Shown here in pieces: positions 53,078 through 62,034 of a DNA stretch of 64,000 nt. This DNA comes from UBA1140 sp964573285 (GTDB taxonomy: Bacteria; Campylobacterota; Campylobacteria; Campylobacterales; Sulfurovaceae). Under the pieces are notes generated by a model. The model ran no database searches, was not told the origin of the DNA, and saw only the letters and a program-made list of their open reading frames with translations. The position numbers and the translations under genes are program-made. Position 1 is the first letter of the stretch, and each line of letters begins with the position of its first letter. The DNA lies in assembly GCA_964573285.1 (NCBI GenBank), contig CAZNJD010000009.1, positions 53,546 to 117,545 of the forward strand. The letters are read 5' to 3'.

Positions 53078-54499
53078 TTATATAAAACTAGGTGCATCAT
53101 TAGCAAATAAAATCAAATCCCCTGCTCTAGTATGTTCTATTAACATCTCTTGCATTTTATCTTTGCTCTCTAGTTTAAATAATTTATCACTATCTACATT
53201 CTCTTTGAATATATTATAATTCAAATCTCCTGTAACGATTACTAAATCAAAAACCTCATTAGCTCTTTTGGCTACTTGGATATTGAACTCATTATCAACC
53301 TCAACTAAACCAGGAGTGATTACTACTTTTCGTCCATTATAAGTAGAAGCTAGATTAAATCCCTCTAACATACCATCTATATTACCATTGAAGCTATCAT
53401 CTATAATTAATTTGCCCCCTGCATCCATTCTTTGGAGTCTATGAGGAGTTGGAGCTAATGATTTTAACTGTTTTTTAATACTCTGAGTATCTATATCCAA
53501 GGCTTTTGCTACTTTGATAGCCCCTGCTATATTCATAGCATTGAAACTTCCTAATATATTAGCATAATAATAGTCTCCATCCATCTTAAAAGCTAATCCA
53601 TCAAGAGTAGCTTCTATATCATGTATCTCTTTGCCAAATGAGTGTATATTTTTTTCAGGTTTTACCATAGCACTATCATGTACCCATGCCTCTTTGAGTC
53701 TATTGGATGATAATATTTCCATTTTAGTATTACGAATATTTTCTAAACTTCCAAAATATTCGATATGAGCTGGTCCAATTTTGCCTACTATTGCTAGATG
53801 AGGATTTACAAAAGTAGAAATCTCTTTAATATCTCCTGCACCTCTAGCACCCATCTCGACTACATAAATCTCACTATCAGTTGGTAAATCTTCATTTATA
53901 TCTTTGAGTACCCCACCAAAAGTATTTACTGAACGAGGAGTAGCATAGACTTTATATTTAGCTTTTAGGATATGCTCTATATAGTTTTTTATACTAGTTT
54001 TGCCATAACTAGCAGTTACTCCTACTACTATCATATTCGGCATAGAGTCTAATTTTTTTTGGGCTTTGATAACAAAACCTCTAAAAAGCATCTTTTCTAT
54101 CATAATAGAGACTAAATAGGCTAAGAATATAGGAATAACTACTGCAAAACTAGAATGTTTATTTCCTAAAAATATCATATTAGTAAAAATTATAAAAAAG
54201 AGCAAAGAGGCAAAAAATCGTTTAACTCTACTTGTAAAAACTAAAGGTTTATCTTGTTCTCTTCTCCATTTATAAATCATACCGATATAAATAACTGTAG
54301 CAATAATACTCAAATGAAACTTACTTAAAATAAAATAGGTCAAAAGAGGAGCTACAAAATAGACCCAATGCCACCACGATTTAGTATGGTGAAATATCAC
54401 TCTATCTAACTTATAACTATACCACTGCATATTGGTTATAAAATAGTAGCCAAGAGCTAAAACAAACAGAATATTACTTATTATCTCTACAAATATCAT
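53078..54499 (-). CDS. murF: UDP-MurNAc-tripeptide-D-Ala-D-Ala ligase with membrane N-terminus
   Basis: A 473-residue Mur ligase that completes the peptidoglycan pentapeptide precursor. The N-terminal UDP-binding domain is replaced by four or five membrane helices within residues 1-135, as I recall for MurF of other Campylobacterota. The ATPase core starts with VVGVTASYGKTS (160-169), followed by EMGARGAGDI, GPAHIEYFGS, a middle GSFNAMNIAGAI, and DDSFNGN. It is placed after (on the same strand as) tcdA and upstream of the TRAP gene. Confidence 0.82.
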   Translation of the reverse strand: MIFVEIISNILFVLALGYYFITNMQWYSYKLDRVIFHHTKSWWHWVYFVAPLLTYFILSKFHLSIIATVIYIGMIYKWRREQDKPLVFTSRVKRFFASLLFFIIFTNMIFLGNKHSSFAVVIPIFLAYLVSIMIEKMLFRGFVIKAQKKLDSMPNMIVVGVTASYGKTSIKNYIEHILKAKYKVYATPRSVNTFGGVLKDINEDLPTDSEIYVVEMGARGAGDIKEISTFVNPHLAIVGKIGPAHIEYFGSLENIRNTKMEILSSNRLKEAWVHDSAMVKPEKNIHSFGKEIHDIEATLDGLAFKMDGDYYYANILGSFNAMNIAGAIKVAKALDIDTQSIKKQLKSLAPTPHRLQRMDAGGKLIIDDSFNGNIDGMLEGFNLASTYNGRKVVITPGLVEVDNEFNIQVAKRANEVFDLVIVTGDLNYNIFKENVDSDKLFKLESKDKMQEMLIEHTRAGDLILFANDAPSFI

Positions 54500-54578
54500 T
54501 GCTTACAAATCCTCTAATATATTTATTAAGCGTATTTTATCATACTATCCCTCTATAAATATAAAATTAACCATTTTT

Positions 54579-55214
54579 TCATTTTAATATCTTTTTAATA
54601 GCTTCGGAACATATAGTAAGTCCAAAAACTCCAGTTACTGCTACACATGAACCTTTATCTTTACATCTATCCTCTTCAGGTGAAAATACTACAGTGAAAT
54701 TCCTATCAAACTTAACTTTTTTCAACTCATTTCGTATTTTTCTAGCCAAAGCATCACCTGAAGTTTTCCATATAGATGCTACCTCTATTTTAGAACTATC
54801 AAACCGTTTAGCTGAACCTGTGGACATTATAAGTTTTTTATATACCTTTTTGGCTAACTCTATTTTGACTCTAGTTGTATCTGCACTATCTATTATTAAA
54901 TCATAAGGCTCAAAATTAAACTCCCGAACCCAAGCCATATCCATTTTTTGATTGATAGCTGTTATAGTTGGATAGAGTTTTTTGAGAACTTCTGTTTTTA
55001 GTTCTCCTATCGCTTCACTTCCTATTTGTCTATTTTGATTGGTCTCATCATAGGTATCATAATCTATTATAGTTATATCAGTAACTCCTGAACGATATAA
55101 ACAATCTAATACATAACCACCAACACCACCTACACCTAATATTAAAATTTTTGCTTTTTGTAATTTTATGAAATTTTCTTTACCAAAAAGCATTCTACAT
55201 CTCTCAAATCTCAA
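54579..55214 (-). CDS. tcdA: tRNA threonylcarbamoyladenosine dehydratase
   Basis: A 211-residue E1-like (ThiF/MoeB) ATPase that cyclises t6A37 to ct6A in tRNAs. RCRMLFGKENF and the nucleotide-binding ILGVGGVGGYVLDCLYRSGV are at the start. DYDTYDETNQNRQ follows, and CKDKGSCVAVTGVFGL at the end holds cysteines. It lacks the extra catalytic Cys pattern of ubiquitin-like ThiF activators. Start is a TTG with AAGGAG 5 nt upstream. A MoeB/ThiF role is less likely. Confidence 0.82.
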   Translation of the reverse strand: MRFERCRMLFGKENFIKLQKAKILILGVGGVGGYVLDCLYRSGVTDITIIDYDTYDETNQNRQIGSEAIGELKTEVLKKLYPTITAINQKMDMAWVREFNFEPYDLIIDSADTTRVKIELAKKVYKKLIMSTGSAKRFDSSKIEVASIWKTSGDALARKIRNELKKVKFDRNFTVVFSPEEDRCKDKGSCVAVTGVFGLTICSEAIKKILK

Positions 55215-55287
55215 ATCTACTCCTTTGATAATAAGAAATTATATCTGAATATGGTAAAATTCCACATATTATTACAAGGCTCTCATA

Positions 55288-57948
55288 TTGAAAACTATTA
55301 CAATTATTGATACATTTGGCTTTTTTTTCCGTTCATATTTTGCTCTACCACCTCTAAAAAACTCTGATGGATTTCCTACGGGTCTATTAACTGGGTTTAT
55401 AAATCTAATAGATGGACTAAAACGAGACCATGCTACAGATTATATTGTTTTTGCACTAGATAGCAAAGGGAAAACATTTAGAAATGATATTTATCCTGAT
55501 TATAAAGCTAATCGTTCCACTCCACCTGAAGATTTGGTCAAACAGCTTCCTATTGCTATTGATTGGATACGAGAAATGGGATTTGCTAATATAAGTAAAG
55601 ATGGTTATGAAGCTGATGATGTGATAGCTACAGTAACACAATTTGCAAAAAAACATATGCTCAAAGTTCGTATAGTCTCTCATGACAAAGACTTATATCA
55701 AATGATAGATGATGGCAAAGTAATAATATATGATGGAGTTAAAAAAAGAGAGATAGATGAACAAGGGTGTATAGATAAATTTGGAGTAAAACCAAAAGAT
55801 TTTGTAAACTTTCAAGCAATATTAGGTGATAGCTCAGATAATGTCCCAGGAGTCAAAGGGATTGGTCAAAAGGGTGCAAGTAAACTTATTAATGAGTTTC
55901 ATACACTAGAAAATATTTATAACAATATAGAAAAATGTGGAACACCACGAATACAGAAACTACTGCTAGAGAGTAAAGAAAAAGCATTCTTATCACGAGA
56001 TTTAGTACGAATGAGAACTGATATATTCAAAGATTTCGATTTAGATAGTTTCATTTTTGAGGATAAAAATTATCTAAGTTGTTTATTGGATGATTTTGAA
56101 AGATTTGAGATGAAACAGGCTATCAAAAAAGCTAAAATAGGTCTAAATATAAAAGAAAAGCCCAAAACTATACTCTCATTTGAAGCTATTACACTAGATA
56201 ATAGAGAGAAACTATTTGAAGTTATAGATAATATCACTTCTGATACAGTTGTTGCATTTGATACTGAAACAGTGGGATTAGATACTAAAACAGATAAAAT
56301 GGTTGGATTTTCATTTACTATAGATGAGTTTAGAGCATATTATGTTCCTATTGGGCATAGTTATCTAGGAATGACAGAGCAGGTCTCTATAGATGATGCC
56401 TTAAAAGCTATCAAGCAGATACTAAAAGCCAAAGTAGTTGGTCAAAACCTTAAATTTGATTTATCCTTACTATATTATCAATATGGGATAGAAGAGATTA
56501 CACCATTTGCAGATACTATGATTTTGGCTTGGCTACTTAATGCAGGAAGCAAGATTGGATTAGATACATTAGCTCAAAAGTTTTTCAAATATAAGATGAA
56601 GCCATTTAAAGATATGGTCAAAAAAGGTGAAACATTTGCTAGTGTAGATATAGAGTTGGCTACTTTTTATGCTAGTGAAGATGCATGGATGACATATAAA
56701 CTATATAAGAAATTGGATGATATACTACTACCTCAACTCAAAGTTGAAGCAAAAGAGATTGAATATCCATTTATCAATATACTAATAAAAATGGAACAAA
56801 GAGGTATCAAATTAGATTTAGAGAAACTAAAAAAGTCGAAATCAACTCTAACTCTAAAAATAATAGAATTAACAAAAGAGATTTATCGACTAACAAATAG
56901 TGAATTTAATATAAAATCAACTCAACAACTAGGAGTTATACTATTCAATCATCTAGGATTAGAAGGTGGCAAAAAAACTAAAACAGGATATAGCACCAAC
57001 GAAGCAGTACTCACTTCATTAAAAGATAAACATGAGGTTATTCCAAAAATATTAGAGTATAGAAGTGTTCAAAAGATTTTATCAACTTATGTTGACCCAC
57101 TACTAAAACTAGCTCAAAAAGATAAAAATAGTCGTGTATATACCTCATTTCTACAAACAGGAACAGCTACAGGACGATTAAGCTCCAAAAATCCAAACCT
57201 ACAAAATATACCAGTTCGTTCAGAATTAGGACGAACTATTAGAGAGGCATTTATAGCCAAAGAGGGGTACAAATTACTTAGTATTGATTATTCTCAAATA
57301 GAGTTACGACTTTTGGCTCACTTTTCCAAAGATAGTGCATTGATGGAGGCATTTCAAAATGGTTTGGATATTCATATGGCAACAGCTATTAGACTTTTTG
57401 GAAAAGAAGATGCAACTGCCAAAAGAGGTTTTGCCAAATCTGTAAACTTTGGAATATTATATGGCATGGGTGCTAAAAAGCTATCTAATGAATTAGGAGT
57501 TACTACTCATGAGGCAAAAGAGATTATACAAAACTACTTTGCTTCATTCCCTACAGTCAAAAACTTTTTAGAGCAGATACAAGATAGTGTCAAAAAACAA
57601 GGTTTTGTAGAAACCATTTTAAAGAGAAGACGAATATTCGATTATGAGAGTGCAAATGGTATGCAAAAAGCTGCATTTATGCGTGAGTCCATCAATACAG
57701 TATTCCAAGGTAGTGCAGCCGATTTAATCAAACTTTCTATGATAGAGATAGAAGAGTATATCCAAAAGGAGTCTATAGATGGAGCTATGCTGTTACAGAT
57801 ACATGATGAACTAATATTTGAGATAAAAGAGGAAATAGTTGAGGAAATATCTTCTAAATTTAAATATATAATGGAGAATATCTTAGAGTTAGATATTCCT
57901 TTAAAGTGTTCGGTTAGTATTGGGAACTCTTGGGGGGAGTTAAAATAG
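55288..57948 (+). CDS. polA: DNA polymerase I
   Basis: An 886-residue repair and primer-removal polymerase. The 5'-3' exonuclease domain (1-285) has DTFGFFFRSYFALP, GYEADDVIAT and GDSSDNVPGVKGIG. The 3'-5' exonuclease (about 300-485) keeps FDTETVG and is therefore probably active. The polymerase domain has TATGRLSSKNPNLQNIPVR, DYSQIELRLLAHFS, RGFAKSVNFGILYG and LQIHDELIFE. The start is a TTG with AAGG about 9 nt upstream. A GC-rich hairpin spans its 3' end. Confidence 0.96.
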   Translation: MKTITIIDTFGFFFRSYFALPPLKNSDGFPTGLLTGFINLIDGLKRDHATDYIVFALDSKGKTFRNDIYPDYKANRSTPPEDLVKQLPIAIDWIREMGFANISKDGYEADDVIATVTQFAKKHMLKVRIVSHDKDLYQMIDDGKVIIYDGVKKREIDEQGCIDKFGVKPKDFVNFQAILGDSSDNVPGVKGIGQKGASKLINEFHTLENIYNNIEKCGTPRIQKLLLESKEKAFLSRDLVRMRTDIFKDFDLDSFIFEDKNYLSCLLDDFERFEMKQAIKKAKIGLNIKEKPKTILSFEAITLDNREKLFEVIDNITSDTVVAFDTETVGLDTKTDKMVGFSFTIDEFRAYYVPIGHSYLGMTEQVSIDDALKAIKQILKAKVVGQNLKFDLSLLYYQYGIEEITPFADTMILAWLLNAGSKIGLDTLAQKFFKYKMKPFKDMVKKGETFASVDIELATFYASEDAWMTYKLYKKLDDILLPQLKVEAKEIEYPFINILIKMEQRGIKLDLEKLKKSKSTLTLKIIELTKEIYRLTNSEFNIKSTQQLGVILFNHLGLEGGKKTKTGYSTNEAVLTSLKDKHEVIPKILEYRSVQKILSTYVDPLLKLAQKDKNSRVYTSFLQTGTATGRLSSKNPNLQNIPVRSELGRTIREAFIAKEGYKLLSIDYSQIELRLLAHFSKDSALMEAFQNGLDIHMATAIRLFGKEDATAKRGFAKSVNFGILYGMGAKKLSNELGVTTHEAKEIIQNYFASFPTVKNFLEQIQDSVKKQGFVETILKRRRIFDYESANGMQKAAFMRESINTVFQGSAADLIKLSMIEIEEYIQKESIDGAMLLQIHDELIFEIKEEIVEEISSKFKYIMENILELDIPLKCSVSIGNSWGELK

Positions 57949-57967
57949 TATTATTAAAAGTCCCCCC
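57932..57967. terminator. GC-rich hairpin between polA and outer-membrane protein
   Basis: Stem gggggga (57932-57938) with tcccccc (57961-57967), a strong 7-bp GC stem in an AT-rich genome. It begins inside the last polA codons and lies between convergent genes. Confidence 0.5.
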
Positions 57968-57984
57968 TTCTTTAAGATAAACTT

Positions 57985-58653
57985 TTAGAAAGAGTATTTA
58001 AGACCAAATCCAATAGCATCACCACGGAGACTATTATCAATATCAGAAGCCTCATATTCAGCTACTATACCATAGTTATTATTGATATTATACTCTAATC
58101 CTGCACCATAAATCAGACCATTATCATTATCATCAACATTTAAAGCATTAATTTTTGTATTTTCTTGTGCATATCCAACTTTACCAAAAATCCCCCAATT
58201 TTTTGTAATATCATAAGTATATACAAGAGTTAAATCTACTGTTTTATATGATGCCTCATTCTCTGCTGGATTATCTAGTTTATTTTTTGTAAAATTAGCT
58301 CCTAACTCTACAGCTAATCCATTACCAAAGCCATAACCAAAATCAAGACCAGCACCATAACCCGAATCAGTACTTAATGTTCCTGCATCATCACCTGCAA
58401 TACTAATACCTTTTGCAACAATATATAATCCACCCTCTTTTTTAGGCTCTTCTTTTTTAACCTCTTTTTTAACCTCTTTTATCACCTTTGGTTCAACTTT
58501 TTTAGGTTCAATTACTTTAGGCTCTACACTTTGTGCTTCGGCTATTGCGGCATCTGTATTTTCAAATGTAGTTATACCACCAATATCTCCACCTGCATAT
58601 AGCCCTGTTGATAAACTACTTAATAGAATTGTAGCCAAAATATCTTTTCTCAT
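57985..58653 (-). CDS. Outer-membrane beta-barrel protein
   Basis: A 222-residue exported protein with a signal peptide ending at GLYA. A Lys/Glu/Pro/Val-rich hinge with repeated EPKVIEPKK-type units (about 43-75) leads to an eight-stranded-barrel-like domain (about 76-222) with alternating aromatic strands and a terminal Phe (LKYSF). This is the outer-membrane beta-barrel (OmpA N-domain or Opa-like) pattern. The charged hinge at its N-terminus is unusual. AAAGGAG precedes the ATG. Confidence 0.75.
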   Translation of the reverse strand: MRKDILATILLSSLSTGLYAGGDIGGITTFENTDAAIAEAQSVEPKVIEPKKVEPKVIKEVKKEVKKEEPKKEGGLYIVAKGISIAGDDAGTLSTDSGYGAGLDFGYGFGNGLAVELGANFTKNKLDNPAENEASYKTVDLTLVYTYDITKNWGIFGKVGYAQENTKINALNVDDNDNGLIYGAGLEYNINNNYGIVAEYEASDIDNSLRGDAIGFGLKYSF

Positions 58654-58691
58654 TTTTTCTCCTTTGAGTTATTTTATTACAAGATAAGTTT

Positions 58692-58719
58692 AATGATAAA
58701 TGATTTTTTCTTTATCATT
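58692..58719. repeat. 9-bp inverted repeat upstream of the outer-membrane protein
   Basis: Perfect arms aatgataaa and tttatcatt with a 10-nt loop, 39 nt upstream of the barrel-protein start. It could be an operator or a 5'-leader stem. The rest of the 280-bp gap is extremely AT-rich and contains a 15-bp direct repeat (atattttattaaaaa at 58761 and 58849). Confidence 0.45.
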
Positions 58720-58933
58720 GCTTGATTTTTTTAATAAAAATATTTTTTTAGTAAAAATAGATATTTTATTAAAAAAAAAGATTTTAAGATGTTTTTATAT
58801 ACTTATTGATATTTCATATTATTATTCTATAATTATTCTGTTATATTAATATTTTATTAAAAAAATATCAATTAAGTTGATTATTTAGTTATAGAGATAA
58901 AATTAGATAAAAAATATAGGTAAAAGTAGAAAT

Positions 58934-59785
58934 ATGAAAACAAAAATAGAGGTAGTCCAAACTCTTTTAGATGCACTCCCATATATCAAAAAATTTCATA
59001 ATGAAAAAATTGTAATTAAATATGGTGGTTCAGCACAAACAAGTGAAGATTTAAAACAAAAATTTGCACAAGATATAGTTTTGCTTCATACTGTAGGTAT
59101 GAAACCAATTATTGTTCATGGTGGTGGTAAAAGTATTACCAATTTATTATCTGATTTGGGAGTAAATACCAAATTTGTAGATGGTCAGAGAGTTACAACT
59201 AAAGAGGTAATGAGAATTGCAGAGATGGTTCTAAGTGGAGAGATAAACAAAGAGATTGTATCTCTATTAAATGCACATGGTACTAAAGCTATAGGTATAT
59301 CAGGTAAAGATGCAAATTTTTTAGAAGCAATTCCTAAAGATTTTGAAAATTTTGGATATACAGGTAATATTCAAAATGTCAATCCCCAAATAGTAGATAA
59401 TATATTAGATGATGGGTTTGTACCTATTATTGCTCCAATTGCAACTGGCTCTAAGATTGGACATCCTGGATTTAATATCAATGCTGATTTGGCTGCAAGT
59501 AAGATAGCTGTAGCTTTAGAAGCTCGAAAAGTACTATTTTTAACTGATACACAAGGTGTTTTAGATAAAGATATGAAATTAATTAGTAATTTAAATATAC
59601 AACAGACCCAAGATCTTAAAGATAATGGAACTATCAATGGTGGTATGGTTCCAAAAGTAGATGCATGTATAGAGGCTCTCAGAGGGGGAGTAAAAAAAGC
59701 ACATATAATAGATGGACGAGTAGAACACTCTATGTTATTGGAGATATTGACTAGTTCAGGAATAGGAACTTGTATAGAGTTATAA
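58934..59785 (+). CDS. argB: Acetylglutamate kinase
   Basis: A 283-residue amino acid kinase that phosphorylates N-acetylglutamate in arginine synthesis. VIKYGGSAQ, the glycine-rich IIVHGGGKSI, KFVDGQRVTT and the C-terminal GGMVPKVDACIEALRGGVKKAHIIDGR are present. The N-terminal helix extension (about 1-20) typical of arginine-inhibited forms is present, so feedback control is likely. No adjacent arg gene. Confidence 0.95.
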   Translation: MKTKIEVVQTLLDALPYIKKFHNEKIVIKYGGSAQTSEDLKQKFAQDIVLLHTVGMKPIIVHGGGKSITNLLSDLGVNTKFVDGQRVTTKEVMRIAEMVLSGEINKEIVSLLNAHGTKAIGISGKDANFLEAIPKDFENFGYTGNIQNVNPQIVDNILDDGFVPIIAPIATGSKIGHPGFNINADLAASKIAVALEARKVLFLTDTQGVLDKDMKLISNLNIQQTQDLKDNGTINGGMVPKVDACIEALRGGVKKAHIIDGRVEHSMLLEILTSSGIGTCIEL

Positions 59786-59881
59786 TGAGTTTACTATTTC
59801 AATAATTAACATATAGCAAAAAAAATGATACAAGAACTAAAAGAAATACTTTTTAATGTATTTTATTAAGAGATATTTTAA

Positions 59882-59887
59882 TATACT
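59882..59887 (+). promoter_or_regulatory. Putative -10 element for the DUF6394-channel pair
   Basis: TATACT 32 nt upstream of the ATG at 59920, in a run of A/T. AGGAG follows before the start. Confidence 0.35.
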
Positions 59888-59919
59888 ATTCAATCTTTTT
59901 AATTAGGAGTAAATATTAA

Positions 59920-60297
59920 ATGAATTTACAAAAGGTAGTATCAGGTTTCTTTTTTATTTTGGCTATGACCATTAATTTTGGTTTTTTTTATGGGGATATA
60001 GATAATCCTGAATTGCATAGTGTTTATGAACTATTTGTAGCTTTGGTAGTAAGTCTTATTTCAACAGTTTTAAAAATTGGAGACAAAACACAATTAGGAG
60101 CTGTTTTATTGGCTACAAGTTTAGTTGCAGACATACAACTTATATCAGCAGTTATAGTTTGGACAGTTACAGAGTATCTATCTATTGTAGATGTTGAAGC
60201 GTTTGCTGCTATTATATCTTTATCTGGTGGAGCATTATTAGCAAATATTACTTCAGTTATTCTATATATAGGTGAAACGCTAAAGTCCAAAAGGTAA
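59920..60297 (+). CDS. DUF6394-like small membrane protein
   Basis: A 125-residue protein with four hydrophobic helices (about 5-24, 36-52, 60-82, 90-118). It resembles the DUF6394 family, which I recall mainly from Campylobacterota. Function unknown. The stop lies 4 nt before the potassium-channel gene, so the two are almost certainly co-transcribed and may work together in the membrane. Confidence 0.65.
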   Translation: MNLQKVVSGFFFILAMTINFGFFYGDIDNPELHSVYELFVALVVSLISTVLKIGDKTQLGAVLLATSLVADIQLISAVIVWTVTEYLSIVDVEAFAAIISLSGGALLANITSVILYIGETLKSKR

Positions 60298-60301
60298 TCT
60301 G

Positions 60302-61987
60302 ATGGGGAATAATGCTCTTTGGATTATATTACAGAAGCTAAGAACACCACTATTAGTAATTATTATTACTTACTCTATAGCAATGTTAGGTATGGTTCTT
60401 ATCCCAGGTATGGATGATAATGGAAATGTTTATCATCTTACATTTTTTGATGCTTTTTATTTCGTATCTTATATGGCTTCTACTATTGGGTTTGGAGAAG
60501 CTCCTTATACTTTTACTTATCAACAAAGACTTTGGGTTTCTATATGTATTTATATTACTGTTGTTGGTTGGTTTTATGGTATTGGAGCTTTAGTTTCTGC
60601 TGTTACAGACAAGACGCTTAAATTTGAAATGATGCGAAATCGTTTTAGAAAACAGGTTCAAGCAATCAAGAATGATTTTGTAATTGTATTGGGCTATACT
60701 TATGTTAATGCTGAGATTATTAAAAAATTTCATGATGCCAATATAGAAGTAGTTTTAATAGATGAAAATGAGAATAAAATCAATCATTTTTTATTAGAAG
60801 AGTCTAGCCATGATGTTCCTGTTATGATAGGAAATGCTCTATTGACTGAAACACTTCAAGATGCAGGGATTTTATGCTCAAATTGTAAAGCGATAGTATC
60901 ACTTTTTAATAAAGAAGAGGAGAACCTTCGTATCTCAATTTTGACTAAATTTTTAAATCCAAAAGTGAAAGTTATTGCCAAGTCAACTTTTAGTGATATT
61001 ACCAATAGTATTTTGGATACAGATATTGCCAAAGCACTCAATCCATTTGAAATTTTTGCCAAGCGAGTTGATATTGCTTTAGCATCTCCTCATGTTTTAG
61101 TCCTTGAAAATTGGATTTATCAAAACAGTGATTTGATGGATAAAGCTATGTTTTTACCAAAAGGTAAATATATTGTTTGTGGTTATGGTAGATTTGGTAA
61201 ACTATTGCAAGAAAAATTTGATAAACACAATTTGGATTCAGTTTTTATTGATGAAAAACGATTGGCAAATAGAGAGATGATGGAGAGTGGAAAGTTCATT
61301 AGAGCCAATCCTGATGATAAAAATGTATTGTTAGATGTAGGTATTAAAGATGCTGTTGCTCTAATTGTGGGTACGCAAAATGATATTGATAATCTCTCTA
61401 TTATGATAACAGCTAAAAAATTAAATCCAGATATTTATCTGATTGCTAGAGAAAATACAATGCAAGAGGTAAGTATATTTCAAGTAGCTAATATAGATTG
61501 GGTGTTTATGATAGAAAAAATACTAATCAATAAAACATCTCTAGCTCTAAGCAAACCTCTCAAAAATCGTTTTTTGAAACTTATTTTGAATAAAGATGAA
61601 GTTTGGGCAGAAAAGTTAGTCAAACTTCTTAGAAATAAGATTGGAGCTAATCCGAAACTGATGACATTAAAAATAAATGAAGAAGAGAGTTATGCTATTT
61701 ATAATGAACTCTTAGCAGGAAATGAGATAAGTGTAGATGTACTATTACACTCATTGAGTAATTGGCAGAAAAATAATAGCATTATTCCTTTGTTAATTCA
61801 TAGAAAAAATGAAGAGATATTGTTACCTAAAAATAGAATTTTGCAGATAGATGATAGAATACTTTTTGCTTGTACCCAAGAGAGCAAAGAGGAGATAGAG
61901 CTTATCGCTTCAAATATTTATGATTTATATTATGCATTAAGTGGTAAAGAGAAAGAGAGTCCAATATTAAAAAAACTATTTGGATAA
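60302..61987 (+). CDS. Potassium channel with two TrkA/RCK domains
   Basis: A 561-residue protein. The pore module has two helices (about 18-36 and 78-100) and the filter STIGFGEAP, a TxGFG-type potassium filter. Two RCK units follow, each an NAD-binding (TrkA-N) part: the first (about 122-250) has a degenerate glycine loop (VLGYTYVN), and the second (about 285-410) a good one (VCGYGRFGKLL). A TrkA-C-like region (about 450-545) closes the protein. It probably gates K+ in response to nucleotide or redox signals. Confidence 0.85.
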   Translation: MGNNALWIILQKLRTPLLVIIITYSIAMLGMVLIPGMDDNGNVYHLTFFDAFYFVSYMASTIGFGEAPYTFTYQQRLWVSICIYITVVGWFYGIGALVSAVTDKTLKFEMMRNRFRKQVQAIKNDFVIVLGYTYVNAEIIKKFHDANIEVVLIDENENKINHFLLEESSHDVPVMIGNALLTETLQDAGILCSNCKAIVSLFNKEEENLRISILTKFLNPKVKVIAKSTFSDITNSILDTDIAKALNPFEIFAKRVDIALASPHVLVLENWIYQNSDLMDKAMFLPKGKYIVCGYGRFGKLLQEKFDKHNLDSVFIDEKRLANREMMESGKFIRANPDDKNVLLDVGIKDAVALIVGTQNDIDNLSIMITAKKLNPDIYLIARENTMQEVSIFQVANIDWVFMIEKILINKTSLALSKPLKNRFLKLILNKDEVWAEKLVKLLRNKIGANPKLMTLKINEEESYAIYNELLAGNEISVDVLLHSLSNWQKNNSIIPLLIHRKNEEILLPKNRILQIDDRILFACTQESKEEIELIASNIYDLYYALSGKEKESPILKKLFG

Positions 61988-61993
61988 TATGGC

Positions 61994-61999
61994 TATAAT
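61994..61999 (+). promoter_or_regulatory. Putative -10 element for dapD
   Basis: TATAAT 35 nt upstream of the dapD ATG, just after the channel stop, in tggctataatccc. Confidence 0.45.
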
Positions 62000-62034
62000 C
62001 CCAAAATTTTAATTTTATAAAAAAGGTAATATAT

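Noticed and set aside
57932..57937. A run of six G at the end of polA considered as a phase-variable tract.
   Set aside because: It is short, and a slip would change only the last three residues. The complementary C-run makes a terminator more likely.
58654..58933. Repeated AT motifs between the barrel protein and argB considered as a replication origin or CRISPR-like array.
   Set aside because: Only one 15-bp pair of direct repeats, no spacing pattern, no DnaA boxes seen, and no cas or dnaA gene near.
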